Part shown: piece after piece, positions 45,632 through 58,308 of the stretch
Position numbering within the stretch: position 1 is the stretch's first letter
How the letters are laid out: every line of letters starts with the position of its first letter
Assembly: GCA_963995505.1 (NCBI GenBank)
Contig: OZ023183.1
Coordinates: 20,208,671 to 20,272,670 of the forward strand
Reading direction: 5' to 3'
Source: Hypericum androsaemum
Lineage: Eukaryota > Streptophyta > Magnoliopsida > Malpighiales > Hypericaceae
DNA: 64,000 nt
The notes under the pieces: model-generated
Database searches by the model: none
What the model was told of the DNA's origin: nothing
What the model saw: the letters and a program-made list of their open reading frames with translations, nothing else
Translations under genes and position numbers: made by a program

Positions 45632-46765
45632 ATGGATGATGGAGCACATCGCGAAAATGGAAGGCACAAAGCTGATCAGTACAAAAATGCTCAGGGACAG
45701 GTATCTTCGCACCATTTTTTGCTCCTAAGAAAGTTGGTAGAGTGTATTGTCCCTTGCATTTGTTAGATTGCTAGTCTTCCTTGTTTATCTGCTCAGCTGA
45801 TGGTTGTCACTCCCTCCTCGTAATTGCAGTGGTTGATGCAACCACAGCCGTCAATGAAACAGATCATGGCCATCATGGCTGAAAGAGATGCTGCCATTCA
45901 CGAAAGAAACATGGCTGTTGCAGAAAAGAAAGCAGCTATTGCAGAGAGAGACATGGCTTTTCTGCAGCGGGATTCGGCTATTGCTGAGCGAAATAACGCC
46001 ATGATGGAACGAGACAATGCGATAGCAACTCTTCAATATCGAGAGAATTCATTGGCAACCGCCAACATGTCTTCTTGCCCACCCGGATGCCAAATATCAC
46101 GTGGGATGAAGCATGTGCACCATCAACAGCAGCATTCACATCATCTGCCTCACATGAGTGAAACTTCATTCGGTAACAAAGAAATGCAGACTAATGACTC
46201 TGTCCACATCTCTCAAGTTGCCCCTGAGGCTGTAAAACCACGACGGGGGAAAAGAGCTAAGGATGCTGATAAGGTAAGTAAGAAGGCACCAAAACCAACA
46301 AAGAAGGTGAAAAGGGAGAATGAAGACTTGAACAAAACCATGTTTGGCAAGTCAAACGAGTGGAAGAACGAGCAGGATATGGGTGAAAGTGATGACATGA
46401 ACAAGCAGCTAGCTGTGTCTAAGTCTGATTGGAAGGGCCATGACCTTGGGTTGAACCAGGTTGCATTTGACGAAACGACCATGCCAGCTCCAGTATGCTC
46501 TTGCACTGGTATTTACAGGCAATGCTACAAATGGGGCAACGGTGGATGGCAATCCTCTTGCTGCACAACAACAATCTCCTGTTACCCGTTGCCAGCAGTC
46601 CCAAACAAACGGCACGCACGTGTTGGTGGACGGAAGATGAGCGGGAGTGCTTTCAGCAAACTACTGAACCGACTTGCTGCTGAAGGTCATGATCTGTCTA
46701 ATCCGGTGGATCTCAAGGAACACTGGGCCAAGCATGGAACCAACCGCTACATCACAATAAAATAA
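45632..46765 (+). CDS. BASIC PENTACYSTEINE transcription factor, class II (BPC4/6-like)
   Basis: Two coding exons, 45632-45700 (23 codons, [18 protein letters not shown]...) and 45830-46765, joined by a GT-AG intron, give 334 residues. The N-terminal part (about 30-95) is an Ala-rich coiled coil made of repeats such as [20 protein letters not shown] and [15 protein letters not shown], which is specific to class II BPCs. A basic nuclear-localisation region ([17 protein letters not shown], then KKVKRE) follows at about 155-190. The C-terminal DNA-binding domain (about 240-334) has the five conserved cysteines (PVCSCTG, RQCYKWG, SSCCTT) and ends GTNRYITIK, as in the family. BPC proteins bind GA-repeat elements and recruit Polycomb factors (family knowledge). 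The length is normal. Confidence 0.96.
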
Positions 46766-48426
46766 ACAAGCAGTATCCGAACCATGGTGGCCGGGAAGCA
46801 TCAACGTGGACATCATCTCCAGGTAAATGTTATAAGAATAAACCGTCCCATCTGCGGAAGTCGAAACGATTACTTGATGAGAGCGAGATCTCGAATTAAC
46901 TTAGATTGTTGTAGCTGTTGTTGAACCATTAATTAGTTGTGATGTATCATATAACAACCAAGTTATCCGTGCTTGCTGTGTTCAAAGTTGTAAAGGACCA
47001 CTGCTGTAGTTGCTCTAGAACCACCACCATAAGTAAACATATTTGTTCTGGATTTTAGCATTTCACTGTGCTATAGTTGGATGCAAATTGGAGCTCAGCC
47101 GTCTAGCAACCGGTTGCTCCACGCCGGCATCGTGAGGGTCCGGTGGCGAATGGCTCCCCGTCCGTCAGCCGGCGCCGAACGGTCGTGTCGGCTGCGGCTG
47201 TCGTGACTAATCTCTGGGTTGGTGAAAGTGAGCCTATGCGATTATGGTGCAAGATTAACATACTACTTTTATGACGCTCTTTCGATAAAATCTAGAAGAT
47301 AGGAAGTGAATTGTGTAGAACTAATCATAAAATTAGCACATAGTAAAATCATAATCATACTTGTAGATAAAGCGTTGCAAAATTTTCCGGGTTAACAAGG
47401 GAGGGAGGGAGTTCTTATGTAGAGGGTGTCGTTCTCTAATTTGACTGTTAAGAGTGAGGGATAATTCCTAATCCAGAAGAATCGTAGGAAAAAAGATAAG
47501 TCATTATTTATTAATACTGGAAGCAAGCGTCTTCCTCTAATTGGGCCGTTACTCGTACTAATGCAAAGTAAATAAAGTTTCCTGTTTAGAGAGAGACTCT
47601 TTTTCTCTGAGTTGGAGATATTTGTAGATTCTCAGTTGGACTTGTCAAACCGGCAAGTGCATTATTATATCTAGTTGTTTTTAAAAAAATTAAAAATCAT
47701 TTTTCCGTAAAAAAAAAAAGTTTCCTAAGAGCCTTGGACCGTATTCGCGATTGGTAGAACGGCCATAAAACAAACATGTTCGAGGCTGGACGGTGAGATG
47801 GTTATGTGACTGTTTTTTTGTAAGGTGTGGAACATTGGATGGTTCATTATAAGATTGTAACTTAAACAAGTTGATTTCAAGTTAGATGATGTCCGAATAT
47901 AATGTGGTTTTAAATGGAAATAAAATATGTATATTAAAAAAAATAAAAATCTGAAATTCACGAATCCCGCCAATATATTCGCCAACGGTCGCATAATAAA
48001 TTCCCGGATCGCTCGAAAGAAATCGATTACAACGCCGAATTAAACTTTCCTAAATAGACTTGTCCAAGAAGAAATCAAAATCAGAAGCCAGAAACTTGTT
48101 TCCGAAGCTGTCCCTTTGTTTATTTCCCACCTGCGGCCTGCCTTTAAAATAAAGTAGTAATTGTAATTGTAATTGTAATATACCTATTTCTTGGAAAACA
48201 CCAACAACCGAAGACGATCCCCTTTTATATCCTTTTTCTCTTCTTCCCTTCCCTATTTTCGATTCTAGGGTTTTACTTGCGCCATTTTCCGTTGCGCCCC
48301 CAAATTAGAAAAACATCGGAAAACCCCTAGATCAGATCTGTCCCGCTAGCCGTTACCCGACACCGTTTCAATCCGTTTTCCCGCCATCCCCGGATCTCCC
48401 GCGCACGCAAAGCGCCAGCCGTTGGA
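46766..48426. other. Intergenic DNA between BPC and the RCC1-repeat gene
   Basis: The first about 250 bases are probably BPC 3' UTR. A GC-rich island at about 47090-47210 stands out from AT-rich DNA, but no gene is recognised. The last about 200 bases are the leader of the RCC1 gene. Confidence 0.45.
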
Positions 48427-51400
48427 ATGGCGACGGCGGTGGAGGAGAAGGTGGAGGAGGCCGGAGGGGAGCTGTTGTTCTGTGGCTCCACGTGTTGGGA
48501 CATTGTCGGCCGGAAGAAAGGCCCGCAGGAAGGTAACCTGGTCTCCCCTACGCGCCTCCGTCCCCTCGTCGGCGTCAACATCCGCTTCGTCGCCTCCGGT
48601 TCCGGTATAACCACTCTACACTTCCGCTCTGCTGCTGTTTTCCAATTAACATAAGCTATTTTATTTTATTTTATTTGTGGAAATAAGTTTGATTGAGTTT
48701 CATTTTTTTGCTGGTTTTTTTTTAAAAAATTTCTGCTGGTGATTGCAGTGTCATGCCATTGTGTGGCGTTAGACGACGGAGGGCGTTGTTACACGTGGGG
48801 ACGCAACGAGGTACGAAAGGCCTTCCTAGTTCGGGTTGCTTGTTTTTGATCAGTTTCTTTCGTGGGATTTAAAGCAGTTATATTGTGCTGGTGGTGTTAT
48901 GCAGAAGGGGCAACTGGGACATGGAGACGTAATCCAGCGCGATAGGCCTACTGTAGTTTCTGAACTGTCCAAGTAAGTGTTGTTGCCATTTTGCTTGTCT
49001 AGGAGTGTGTTAGTTACACTCAACCGTGTGACTTTCACTTGCATCTCGCTAGATGTTTTACTTTGTTGCTTACACGAAAGGTCTTACCCAAGGTACAACA
49101 TTGTTCGAGCTGGATCAGGGAGGAGTCACACGGTTGTGGTCATTGAACAAGGTCAATCATTCGCTTTCGGCTGGAACAAACATGGGCAACTGGGCAGCGG
49201 ATCCGCAAAAAATGGTAGCGTGGCTTGGTTGACCTACTTTTGGACCAAGTTTGATACTGAAGATTCTTGTTGATCTGTGAAATTGTAATTCCAGTGCTTG
49301 TTTTCCCTTTTCCTGAGAGGCGATGAAATTATTAATTCCATACATTTTCTCATAGCACTTGCATCCCCTTTTTTCTCTAGAAATCGAATCATCTCCGGTA
49401 CAATGCCAAGTTTCTGATGTCAGGACTACTGCCTGTGGCGCTGACTTCACTGTTTGGTTATCTTCCGTCAAAGGATCTTCTATATTGTATGGTTTGTGCA
49501 TTTCTTCTGAGATGTTTGTTATTTAAATGCTTATAGACTTAGGCCTCTTTGGTTTTGACTAGCCCAGGATGTCCCTAACTTGCAAATTGCTTTTTGCTTT
49601 GTAGAACTGCAGGCCTTCCACAATATGGTCAACTTGGGCATGGAACAGACAATGAGGTGGCTCAACGTTCAATGACTCTGATACTTAATGCTTCTCGTTC
49701 TTGTGCTTTTCGTGAATAGTTTTATTTTGTTGTTTTTCCTTGTATCATTATCATCTAAAATTTTATTTTTCCTCTGTTTCATGTTTCTTTTGGTGGTAAT
49801 GCACTGATTCTTTTGTATCAATGATTGATTTTACCATTCTTATCTTCTCACATTTCCAGCATCACATATCACTCTTTTGGAACAGAATCTCAAAATGCAA
49901 TTGTGATGTCATACTTGTCTTGGTTTTCCGTTAAAATTTTTCAGATGCTACAACTGTCATTTTGACTACCTGAAATTGATCTTGGTTTTGTTTGTTTCCC
50001 ATTGCAGTATAACACCAAAGACAGTTCTGTGAGGCTTGCTTACGAGGCTCAACCCAGGCCAAAAGGCATAGTTGCTTTGGCTGGGGAAACTATAGTGAAA
50101 GTGGCATGCGGCACAAACCATACAGGTTTCTTGAATACCTGTCATCTTTTTCTGCGTGTCCTTGGTTTTTACTGACATTTCAATGTCTGACGCTTTATGC
50201 TTGTTTCTGTTGTGTCAAAAATTTCTTGTTGGCTTACAGTGGCTGTAGATTCTAATGGCTACGTCTACACGTAAGTGCCTGTCATTTAGCATGTTCTTAT
50301 GTGTGTATCTATTCATATTATCTTAGTATGTACGCAGGAGCTGACTGAACTGGTGATATGTTTCCAGGTGGGGCTTTGGTGGCTATGGAAGGTCTGCATC
50401 TGTTATCTATGATAAACATCTTCAGACATTCTACAGTGAACTGAAAATGTTCTATTTGTTTGGACATAATCTGCATGTGGAAACTTTTACCCTGACCTCA
50501 TTCTTATTGACTTTGTCTCAGTGCTCTTAATGTAATTACCGTCAATGTACAGGCTTGGTCATCGGGAACAGAAGGATGAGTGGGTTCCTCGTCGAGTGGA
50601 TGTCTTTCAGAGAAACAATGTTCTACTTCCAAATGCAATTGTTTCTGCTGGTTCTGCTAACTCAGCTTGTACTGCAGGTATCCTATTATCAGTTATATTT
50701 GCTCACGGATTGTTTGGATACCTTTTCACCTAATTTTCTTTCTGCATTCAAGAAACCAATATGGTGTAAATCATTAAGAAAATCTGACATTATTTGTCTG
50801 AAAAAAAAAAGAATTTGCCAGGTGATGTATTTACATGAAATCCCATCTTGTCTAAACAATGTTTTCCTACAGGGATGAAAGTAACTTGGTTGACAAAGGA
50901 ACCAGTTTTGTGAATGTGTCCTGTGTAATTGTCATTTGGCTTTAACATTGGTGAGAAATGTAGGATTTTCTTCTGTGTCCGTGGAAACTGTTTCTCTGCC
51001 AATATTAGTTTGGCATGAGGAAGGGCAGATTTTGCTTTGGAAAGCAGTGAAAGATATAATTGTAAAAAAAGCAATGAAAAGATATTAGCTTCAATGAAAA
51101 CTAATAAGGAAAATCTATGGTGAAAGAATAAAGGATTGAAAGTTGCGTCACGTGGTTTCTTATTAAGCCTGAATACTGATCTGTATCTTTTCCAGGGGGT
51201 GGTCAGTTGTACATGTGGGGTAAAATTAAGAGCACTGGGGACGACTGGATGTATCCTAAGCCTCTCATGGATCTAAGGTTACTTTCTATGAGCTTTATAT
51301 AAGTGAATGGGGCCACAACTATGCTTTCATAAGTTAGTTTTTTTTTTCAAGAGATCTTGGCATCTTGCCTTGGTCCAATTTCTCACGTTATTTTAGTTTG

Positions 51401-52590
51401 GTCATATAGCGGCTGGAATTTGCGTTGCATGGATTCAGGCAACATGCATAGTTTTGTTGGTGCTGATAGCTCTTGCATAAGTTGGGGCCTTGCTCAAAAC
51501 GGCGAGTTGGGATATGGCCCTAGTGGACAGAAGTATGTATTTGTCTTTTCCCCTTTGACCAGTGGTCAATTAATGATTTTGCTCCATCTAATAACCTCTT
51601 GTTACAGTATTTCTTGCTAGTTCACAGTTTTGCCTAATTGTGCATTTCAGGTCCTCAGCAGTACCTAAGAAAGTCGATATTCTGGAAGGCATGCATGTTA
51701 TTGGGTGAGTAGCAATTTACTTTTTGAATTGTGGTATTAGTGATGCTCTTTGTTACCACCGTATCCTGTATAATCTACTGGATTGATGATGGGAGCTCTA
51801 TCTTCCAGTGTTGCTTGTGGTATGGGTCATTCCATGATTATTGTTGATAGAGCAAAAGCCGAGGATCGACTAGATGAGGTATCTTCTGTTCATACATATT
51901 TTTTATGGGATTGGATTTGAATTACTTAGTCTAGTTGTTGCCACTTGTTCTTATTATACTACTGGATTTGTGATCTCTGGGAAAGACCAAATTGTCTATT
52001 GCACTGCAAAGTCCAATCTGCCTGAATTAACACAATTATATTTCGTTCATTACCTTACCTATATTTACCTCTGATGATTTTGTGCTTGAGCAGCTTGATA
52101 TATACGATGGCAAGGCTTCTGCTGAAGGTATTTTTTTAGTTTTGAAGTTACAAGATGGCAGACGTGATTCTTTCAGTGTCGCTTTTTATCTGCTCAACGT
52201 TTTATCTGATTAGAGAAGCCATATATATCAAGGTACTTATCTGTAATCGACTAACTTTACCCAGTGCATGCGGAACCTGAAAGCAAGAAGTCAGCTACCA
52301 AGCAGAATGCAAAATCCACTGTTAAAACCCAAGAGAAACCCAAAAAGAGGAAGAAGGCGAAAAGTTCATCGGAAACAGATGAGGACGAGGAGGAGGACAA
52401 TGATGTTGAGAGTGATTACAGTGAAGAGCAAACCAATGGCAAGGCAGAACAGAAGAGTAAGCAAATGGGGAAAGGTAAAAGCTCTACGGGGCGTGGTCGT
52501 GGACGCCCTCCTTCAGCCAACAAAAGTACAAACTCTACAAAAGCAACCACTGCCGGGAAGAGGGGAAGGCCGCGGAAGTCATCATCTTGA
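48427..52590 (+). CDS. RCC1-repeat protein with AT-hook tail (RCC2-like)
   Basis: Sixteen exons, all with GT-AG introns, splice into a single frame of 524 residues: 48427-48604, 48749-48810, 48905-48972, 49093-49214, 49381-49486, 49605-49656, 50008-50125, 50240-50270, 50368-50391, 50553-50677, 51196-51277, 51410-51532, 51651-51704, 51809-51878, 52094-52127, 52265-52590. The body is a seven-bladed RCC1 propeller; typical repeat motifs are CYTWGRNEKGQLGHGD, FAFGWNKHGQLGSG, YGQLGHGTDNE, WGFGGYGRLGH and SWGLAQNGELGYG. The last exon is a charged tail with an acidic stretch (ETDEDEEEDND) and two AT-hook-like motifs (GRGRGRPP and GKRGRPRK), suggesting a nuclear, DNA-bound protein. It resembles the plant proteins closest to animal RCC2; the partner GTPase is unknown. 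Confidence 0.93.
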
Positions 52591-53500
52591 ATATTTCAGC
52601 CTGAAGCTGGAATTTTTGTTTGACCCATCGGGAGAAGTGTACTATTTTGCAACGGATGGTATACAATTGTTGTTAACATTATATCTTGGAGGGAGCAAAT
52701 CTTCCTTGATTGGAACCTTTGAGACTTCGAGGTCTAGGGAGTTCTTTGTGCGGTCGTTAATATAACTTCCAAGAGAGAGGCTTCTGGATTCCAGTATATC
52801 AGGCTGTAAATTTTCCGGAGGATATGCTATTTTCTTTTTTGCAATCGAAATGAAAAAAAAAATGCATCTATACTGCAACCAGAGCTCTCACCGGCGTTGG
52901 TGCATGGCTGGAGGGGCCTCCGGCCCGGCCGAGAGTTTGCTTGGTCCTTTCTTTCCTGTTTCTAGTATTAACGTTAATTTTGTGTTTATGTTGGTGGTGT
53001 GTTTGGTTATTATGCCTTTTGCTAGTTATGTAATTTAATTTGGATTGTTGATTTATCTGTAGATTGGACTTGGTCAGATCTAGCAATAGCTTTTGTATCC
53101 AATAGAATATGTCTATCGTCTCTACTAGCTGTTGGGTATGCCTTGGACATGCATGTCTTAAAAGGCTATTAACTCGGGCTCTGATGTTCCAAGGAGTTAT
53201 TTTCCTAGTTATACCATGTGTGCAACGAAATGAAATTGTTTAGCTGACATTGTGATCAATAGTTGTTTAGGTTAGGTGGTCACTTCTTACAAGGCGGAGA
53301 TAAACTCGGCACTAGGAAACATCTAAGACGTATAACTTCTGTTTGGTGGAGGTCTGGTAAATTATGTTATATCATCTAGCTTTGTATTCGGTGCCGATCT
53401 AAATTGTACTACAACTTCGTGATTAATGGAAGGCTTTTTAGATTATCGGCTTAAAAAAATATCTATGTTACGAACAACTTGGAAGCCAATTGATACTCTT
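52591..53500. other. 3' UTR of the RCC1-repeat gene and intergenic DNA
   Basis: Sequence to about 53110 looks like a long 3' UTR. No further gene is supported. Confidence 0.45.
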
Positions 53501-54330
53501 TCTTTTATTGATCACATCAGATATATAGACATACATTTAATAAGACGACTAATTTAACTTCGAATCAAATAAGATTTTTGACGGTGGACAAAGTTCTCAA
53601 AACTCTCTTATCAATGATTGTGTTAAAACATATGCTCTATTTTAAAATTGCAAAACTCTTCAAACAAATATTTAACACTATTGGTGGGTAGAATGACAAC
53701 TTATTCTACCTCGTTTTTCAGAGTTGGTGGTCAATTCTCTACCGTTTACAGAAATGAAAAATTTTTGGTTAGAAAGATAATAAAGTTCAATATAGAGCCC
53801 CGGATTTTGTTCAACCCGTCTAGCGTAGCACAACGGAAGGTGATCGATATGTTTCGAAAGGGTTAGAATTAAAAGAATAGGTAACTTCTAAATCAAAAGC
53901 TTCCGCAATTGTTTTAGAAGGGGCTTAACGTATTAAGCAGCCAGCAAGGGCAAGATTTTGGGCGATAATTATGCAAGTCCATGCATCGAAAAGGAAAGAG
54001 AATAACTCTCGGGAATATTTCGGGTTCAAAATTATCTGTCTACTTCTTTATTCTGTTTCGAACTAAATAGGCAACATCTTGGCTGTTACAACTCATGCCT
54101 ACGAGCAATTAATGTGCATCTAATGCCTTGAATAGGCAATTATTGACCCCGTTCTAAAATAAGCAACGGACACACCCCGAAGCTGGTGAGTTTCGCATTA
54201 AAGACACAATCATAAAGAGTCCAAATTTAAAGAAAACAATGTGCGACTTTAATGCGCACTTATTCAATAACACGAGCTGGAAAGTTGGAGAAGTTCCTAC
54301 GGTATCCTCCCCTCCTTAGGAATGAGCTGG
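53501..54330 (-). mobile_element. 3' end of the host gypsy element (pol terminus, purine tract, presumed LTR)
   Basis: On the minus strand the last two codons and stop (TAA, 54318-54316) of the pol gene at 60964-64000 lie here, followed at once by the purine tract GGAGGGGAGGA (54315-54305) and then LTR-like sequence. One copy of the TSD GCTGG is at 54326-54330. The LTR borders were not resolved; the lower limit is approximate. Confidence 0.6.
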
Positions 54331-55923
54331 TGATGAGTGTGTAAACGCTCATGTTCTGTCGTATGTTTCGAGTGTGTTTAGTCAAGTTTTGAGTTATATT
54401 CATCATGTCATGTCAAGTCTTATGATCATTTTAGTATATTTATGTTCGGGAATGGATTTCTACCCATTTTCCTATTTTGTAGGAAATTGGGGCTCAATGA
54501 AGGTCGTTGGAGGGGTGATTTCAAGAGATCATATTGCAAGAGTCATAACTTTCTACTCGAGCATTGGATTATAACGCATAAGATACCGTTGGAAAGCTTG
54601 AAGAGAGATCTACATTTTGTCTTTTATAGTTGAAGTCAAATTCGGAGCGGAAGAGGATCAAAAATGAAAAACACGAAGATTCAATGAAGCTGTGCAGGCC
54701 AACTAGCGACGGGGAGTCAACTAGCGGCCGCCAGTGAAAGTGGAAGGGCTCCCCGTCGCTAGTTGATTAGCGATCGCTAGTCGGTTAGCACAGAGATTTA
54801 CAAAGGGGTCGAACTGGCGGCCGCTACTCAACTAGCGATCGCTAGTTCGCCCAACGCAGCTTTAGTCCGACTTCTTATTTAGTTATAATTTCGGATCCGC
54901 TAAAGGAAATATTTGACTTTTAGCCTCCTGTTTCGGCTTTAGGACTTAAGGTATATTATTTATATTATTATTTGGCTAGTTAAACTTCCAATTTAGATTA
55001 ACCTCTTCTAGGTTTTCCTAATTTTGTATTAGATTCGTGGCTATATATAAGCCTTAGGAGACAATTCACGGAAGACATTACTACTTGCAGAATTGAGAAT
55101 AGCCTTTAGAGCTTAATAAAGGGGCGATTTCAGTTAGCTACGGGGAGAGGATTGGCGAAGCTTGATCATCACGACTAAGCTTTCTCTATCTCTATCTTTA
55201 TGTTAATTGCTATCATGTTCTTCGTTAATCTATTGTGCTTTGTTAACATGCTTAGCGAGTAGTTCTCTTGTGAGTGCGATGCCCTAATTATGTGATTACT
55301 CGTCTATGTTAGCTATGGTTTGATTATCTTTCGTAGTAGTTGTCAATTGATGATCTTAATGCTTAATCTAACTTGATCACTTAGATTATGATTTTAGTTG
55401 ATAATAATGGACCGGAAGGCATTAGAATCAACGGAAGAGTCAATTGACATGTCTTAAGGTATTAATGAGGAATCTTGATACTAAGGGATAACCCGATAGG
55501 AGTTAACTTCATAATTGAGTTTAGTTTAATTCTTGGTCTAATTAATGAGCGGAAGCGTTGATTAGTAATCATGAACTACTCTAGCTTAGTTTTGTCACCC
55601 TAATGAGCGGAAGCGTTAGGGAGATGCATTAGAACACTCCGGGTACTAGTTAGAACTTCACAAAGACCATAGTCTCGACATAGATGGGTAGTCCATAAGG
55701 GTATCGTGCTCGTTTATCTCCATTGATTTATAACTCGTTTTTTATTTGCGTCTTCGATCTCGTTTATTTACTTGCGACCTTTCACAACGTTATAAAACTT
55801 AAATTTTCCTGCTTCACATAATTATTTGCCTTGATTTAGTGTTCAACCCTCAGTTCAAAACCCTACTTACTCACTATACTATTTGATTGTGCGTTTAATT
55901 GCTTATCAATTTTGCGTACATCA
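54331..55923 (+). repeat. 5' LTR of the TR-GAG-like element
   Basis: 1593 bp, starting TGATGAGTGT and ending TACATCA. Its first third contains a dense cluster of perfect inverted repeats (54701-54847). Confidence 0.92.
54701..54847. repeat. Palindrome cluster in the LTR
   Basis: Perfect 16-bp stem AACTAGCGACGGGGAG (54701-54716) with its complement at 54749-54764; perfect 13-bp pair AGCGGCCGCCAGT (54723-54735) with 54813-54825; an 18-bp perfect palindrome AACTAGCGATCGCTAGTT (54830-54847); and TAGCGATCGCTA again at 54769-54780. Confidence 0.9.
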
Positions 55924-55925
55924 AA

Positions 55926-55944
55926 TTGGCGCCGTGGCCGGGGA
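55926..55944 (+). other. Primer binding site (tRNA-Asp type)
   Basis: TTGGCGCCGTGGCCGGGGA lies just inside the 5' LTR. Apart from one base it complements the 3' end of plant tRNA-Asp, the primer typical of Athila-type elements. Confidence 0.75.
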
Positions 55945-56037
55945 ACTGAGATTTTAGGACATAAACTTAATAGCAATTAGTTTTGTGTGGCAAACTTGCT
56001 GATTTCGTGTGATTTCTTTTTCAGGATTCTCTAGTGC

Positions 56038-58308
56038 ATGCCAAGAACCCGGAGTGAAGGACTAGACTTTGACACAAACACTGTGCTTGAGGTTGACATC
56101 GGAGTACTCGAAAGGGTAATTAGGTGTGAAAAGAGGGACCAAGCGAGAGCAATGGCACAAAATCAGGAAGACGGAGCGCTCCAAGCTGTAGGGGACGCTC
56201 CACGAAGAAGGACGCTGTTGGAATCATCTGTTCCTACATGGAATGGGAACCCTAATGGTCTACAACAACCACCTGTAGGTCCCCACTCCTTCCAGATTCC
56301 AGCAGCGATTGTCGGACTACTGCAAAACTCGATCCAATTTGGCGGCTTGCCAAGCGAAGATCCTCAAGACCATCTATCTCGATTTGAAGATATCTGCAAC
56401 ATCATGAAGTTCCAAAATATCAATGATGATGTCTTGAAGCTGCGTCTCTTTCACTTTTCTTTGAGAGATCGAGCTCGTGTTTGGTACAATAAGTTAAAAG
56501 GAGAGACGATTCAGAGTTGGAATGATTTGGCCCACGCTTTTCTTCGGAAGTTCTTTTCAATGGCCAAGTCAGCCAAGCTCTTGCGGGACATAAATACTTT
56601 CATACAAGCTGATGGGGAAAGCATCTATGAGGCTTGGGAACGGTTCACGGATCTCCAAAGTGCCTTCCCTCAACATGGTATAACTCAAGACAACCTCATG
56701 AAAATCTTCTACAATGGGTTAGATGGCCCATCCCGTGACCATATTGATGCCTCCTCTCAAGGAGTGTTCTTGAGGAAGACTGCTGAAGAAGCTGCTCGCT
56801 TAATGGAGGAAATGGCTGAAGTCAATGGTATGTGGCCAAAAGAACGTGCTAGGCAATCACGTAAGGAAGCAGGCCGAGGAGTACTCGAAGTAAATACCAA
56901 CATGAAGCTCGAAGCTCAAATAGAAGCACTTACCAAAAGACTTAACAAGTTGACGAAGGACAAGGAACAGGCAGATGTGGTGCAAGATACTTGTCAGCTT
57001 TGCAAAGGGGCACATCCCATAACTGACTGTCCAATGTTGGAAGAGATTCAGGCCATTGCTGATAGAACACCACCAGGAATGGGTTACTCACAACAAGCTA
57101 ATGCTCATCCAAATTTCTCTCGATTTGGTCAGCAAGCAAACAACACTTGTGCCCAGCAAGAACCCAGGAAGCCATATCTAGGAGATTAAGTCAAAGCAAT
57201 GGGTGACAAGATCGATCAATTGGTAGGGGTTGTCCAGCAATCCATCCAACAACAAAGTATAACTGTGCAGCGGCTGGATCGTTGTGACGCACGTCAACAA
57301 GAGTTTGAGACATACCTAAAAGGGCAAGCCATGCAACTCAAGAAGATGGAGATTGAACTCAGAAATTTGGCTGCAGCAAACACTCAAAGGGAAATAGGTG
57401 CTCTACCCAGCAACACCGAGTCGAACCCGCGAGGACAGGTGATGGCCATCACAGTGAGGAGTGTGGACGAGGATGATGAACCATATATTCCTCCACCACC
57501 TTATGTCCCTCCACCTCCATTCCCGCAAAGACTCCGGAGAAAGCAACCACTTGAGAACAAATCCTCTTCAAAAGAATGTGTCGAACCAATCAAGCCAGCC
57601 ATAGAGCAGGAGGTAGTTACTGAAAAGAAGGAACCACCAGTTTACATCGGTGCAAAAAAGGATTCTTATGTTCCTCCACCATCACCTCAACAAGTCAAGA
57701 AAACAGCAGTGATCGATGAGAAGGCCCGTGAATTCATAGAGGCAATGGAAGAAATTCAAAGCCATGTCTCTTTCTTGGAGATGTTAGATAAAAGGCCACA
57801 ATATGCTGAGTTTTTGAAGGAAATCATCGCCAGGAAGAAGAGGCAGAATGATGGCAAGACGACCCCTTGGGTAGAAAATGACATACCGCCAAAACTAAAA
57901 GATCCAGGGAGTTTTACTATTCCTTGCAATATTGATGGTATTCAATTTCCGCATTGCTTATGTGATTTGGGTGCCAATATTAATCTTATGCCTTTGGCTA
58001 CTTTCAGGAAACTCAATTTAGGAGATATCAAACCTACATCTATGATGATAGAGCTTGCAGATCACACTAAGAAGAAACCACATGGAATTGTGGAAGATGT
58101 GCTAATCAAAGTCGACAAGTCTCTTATACCCGTAGACTTTGTCGTGTTGGACTACGTTGTAGATGCAAGTTGCCCATTGATTCTGGGACGTCCATTCCTC
58201 AACACTTGTCATGCAATGGTGGACGTTCATAAGGGCAAGCTACTTCTCCGCATAGGCCCAGATGAAATAGAGTTTCAAGTAACCGATAAGCGCCTCCATC
58301 CACCATAG
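56038..58308 (+). pseudogene. gag-protease frame with one in-frame stop
   Basis: The frame runs from ATG 56038 to the stop at 58306-58308, interrupted once by TAA at 57187-57189; both parts are in the same frame. Part one (383 codons) is an Athila-type gag: FGGLPSEDPQDHLSRFEDIC, LFHFSLRDRARVWYNKL and GESIYEAWERF, then a coiled segment and a CX2CX3HX4C knuckle (CQLCKGAHPITDC, about residues 321-333). Part two (369 codons from 57199) has a Pro-rich linker and a retroviral-type aspartic protease with CDLGANINLMP at the active site and CPLILGRPFL near the end. The stop could be a mutation or be read through; I favour mutation. No pol follows. Confidence 0.85.
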
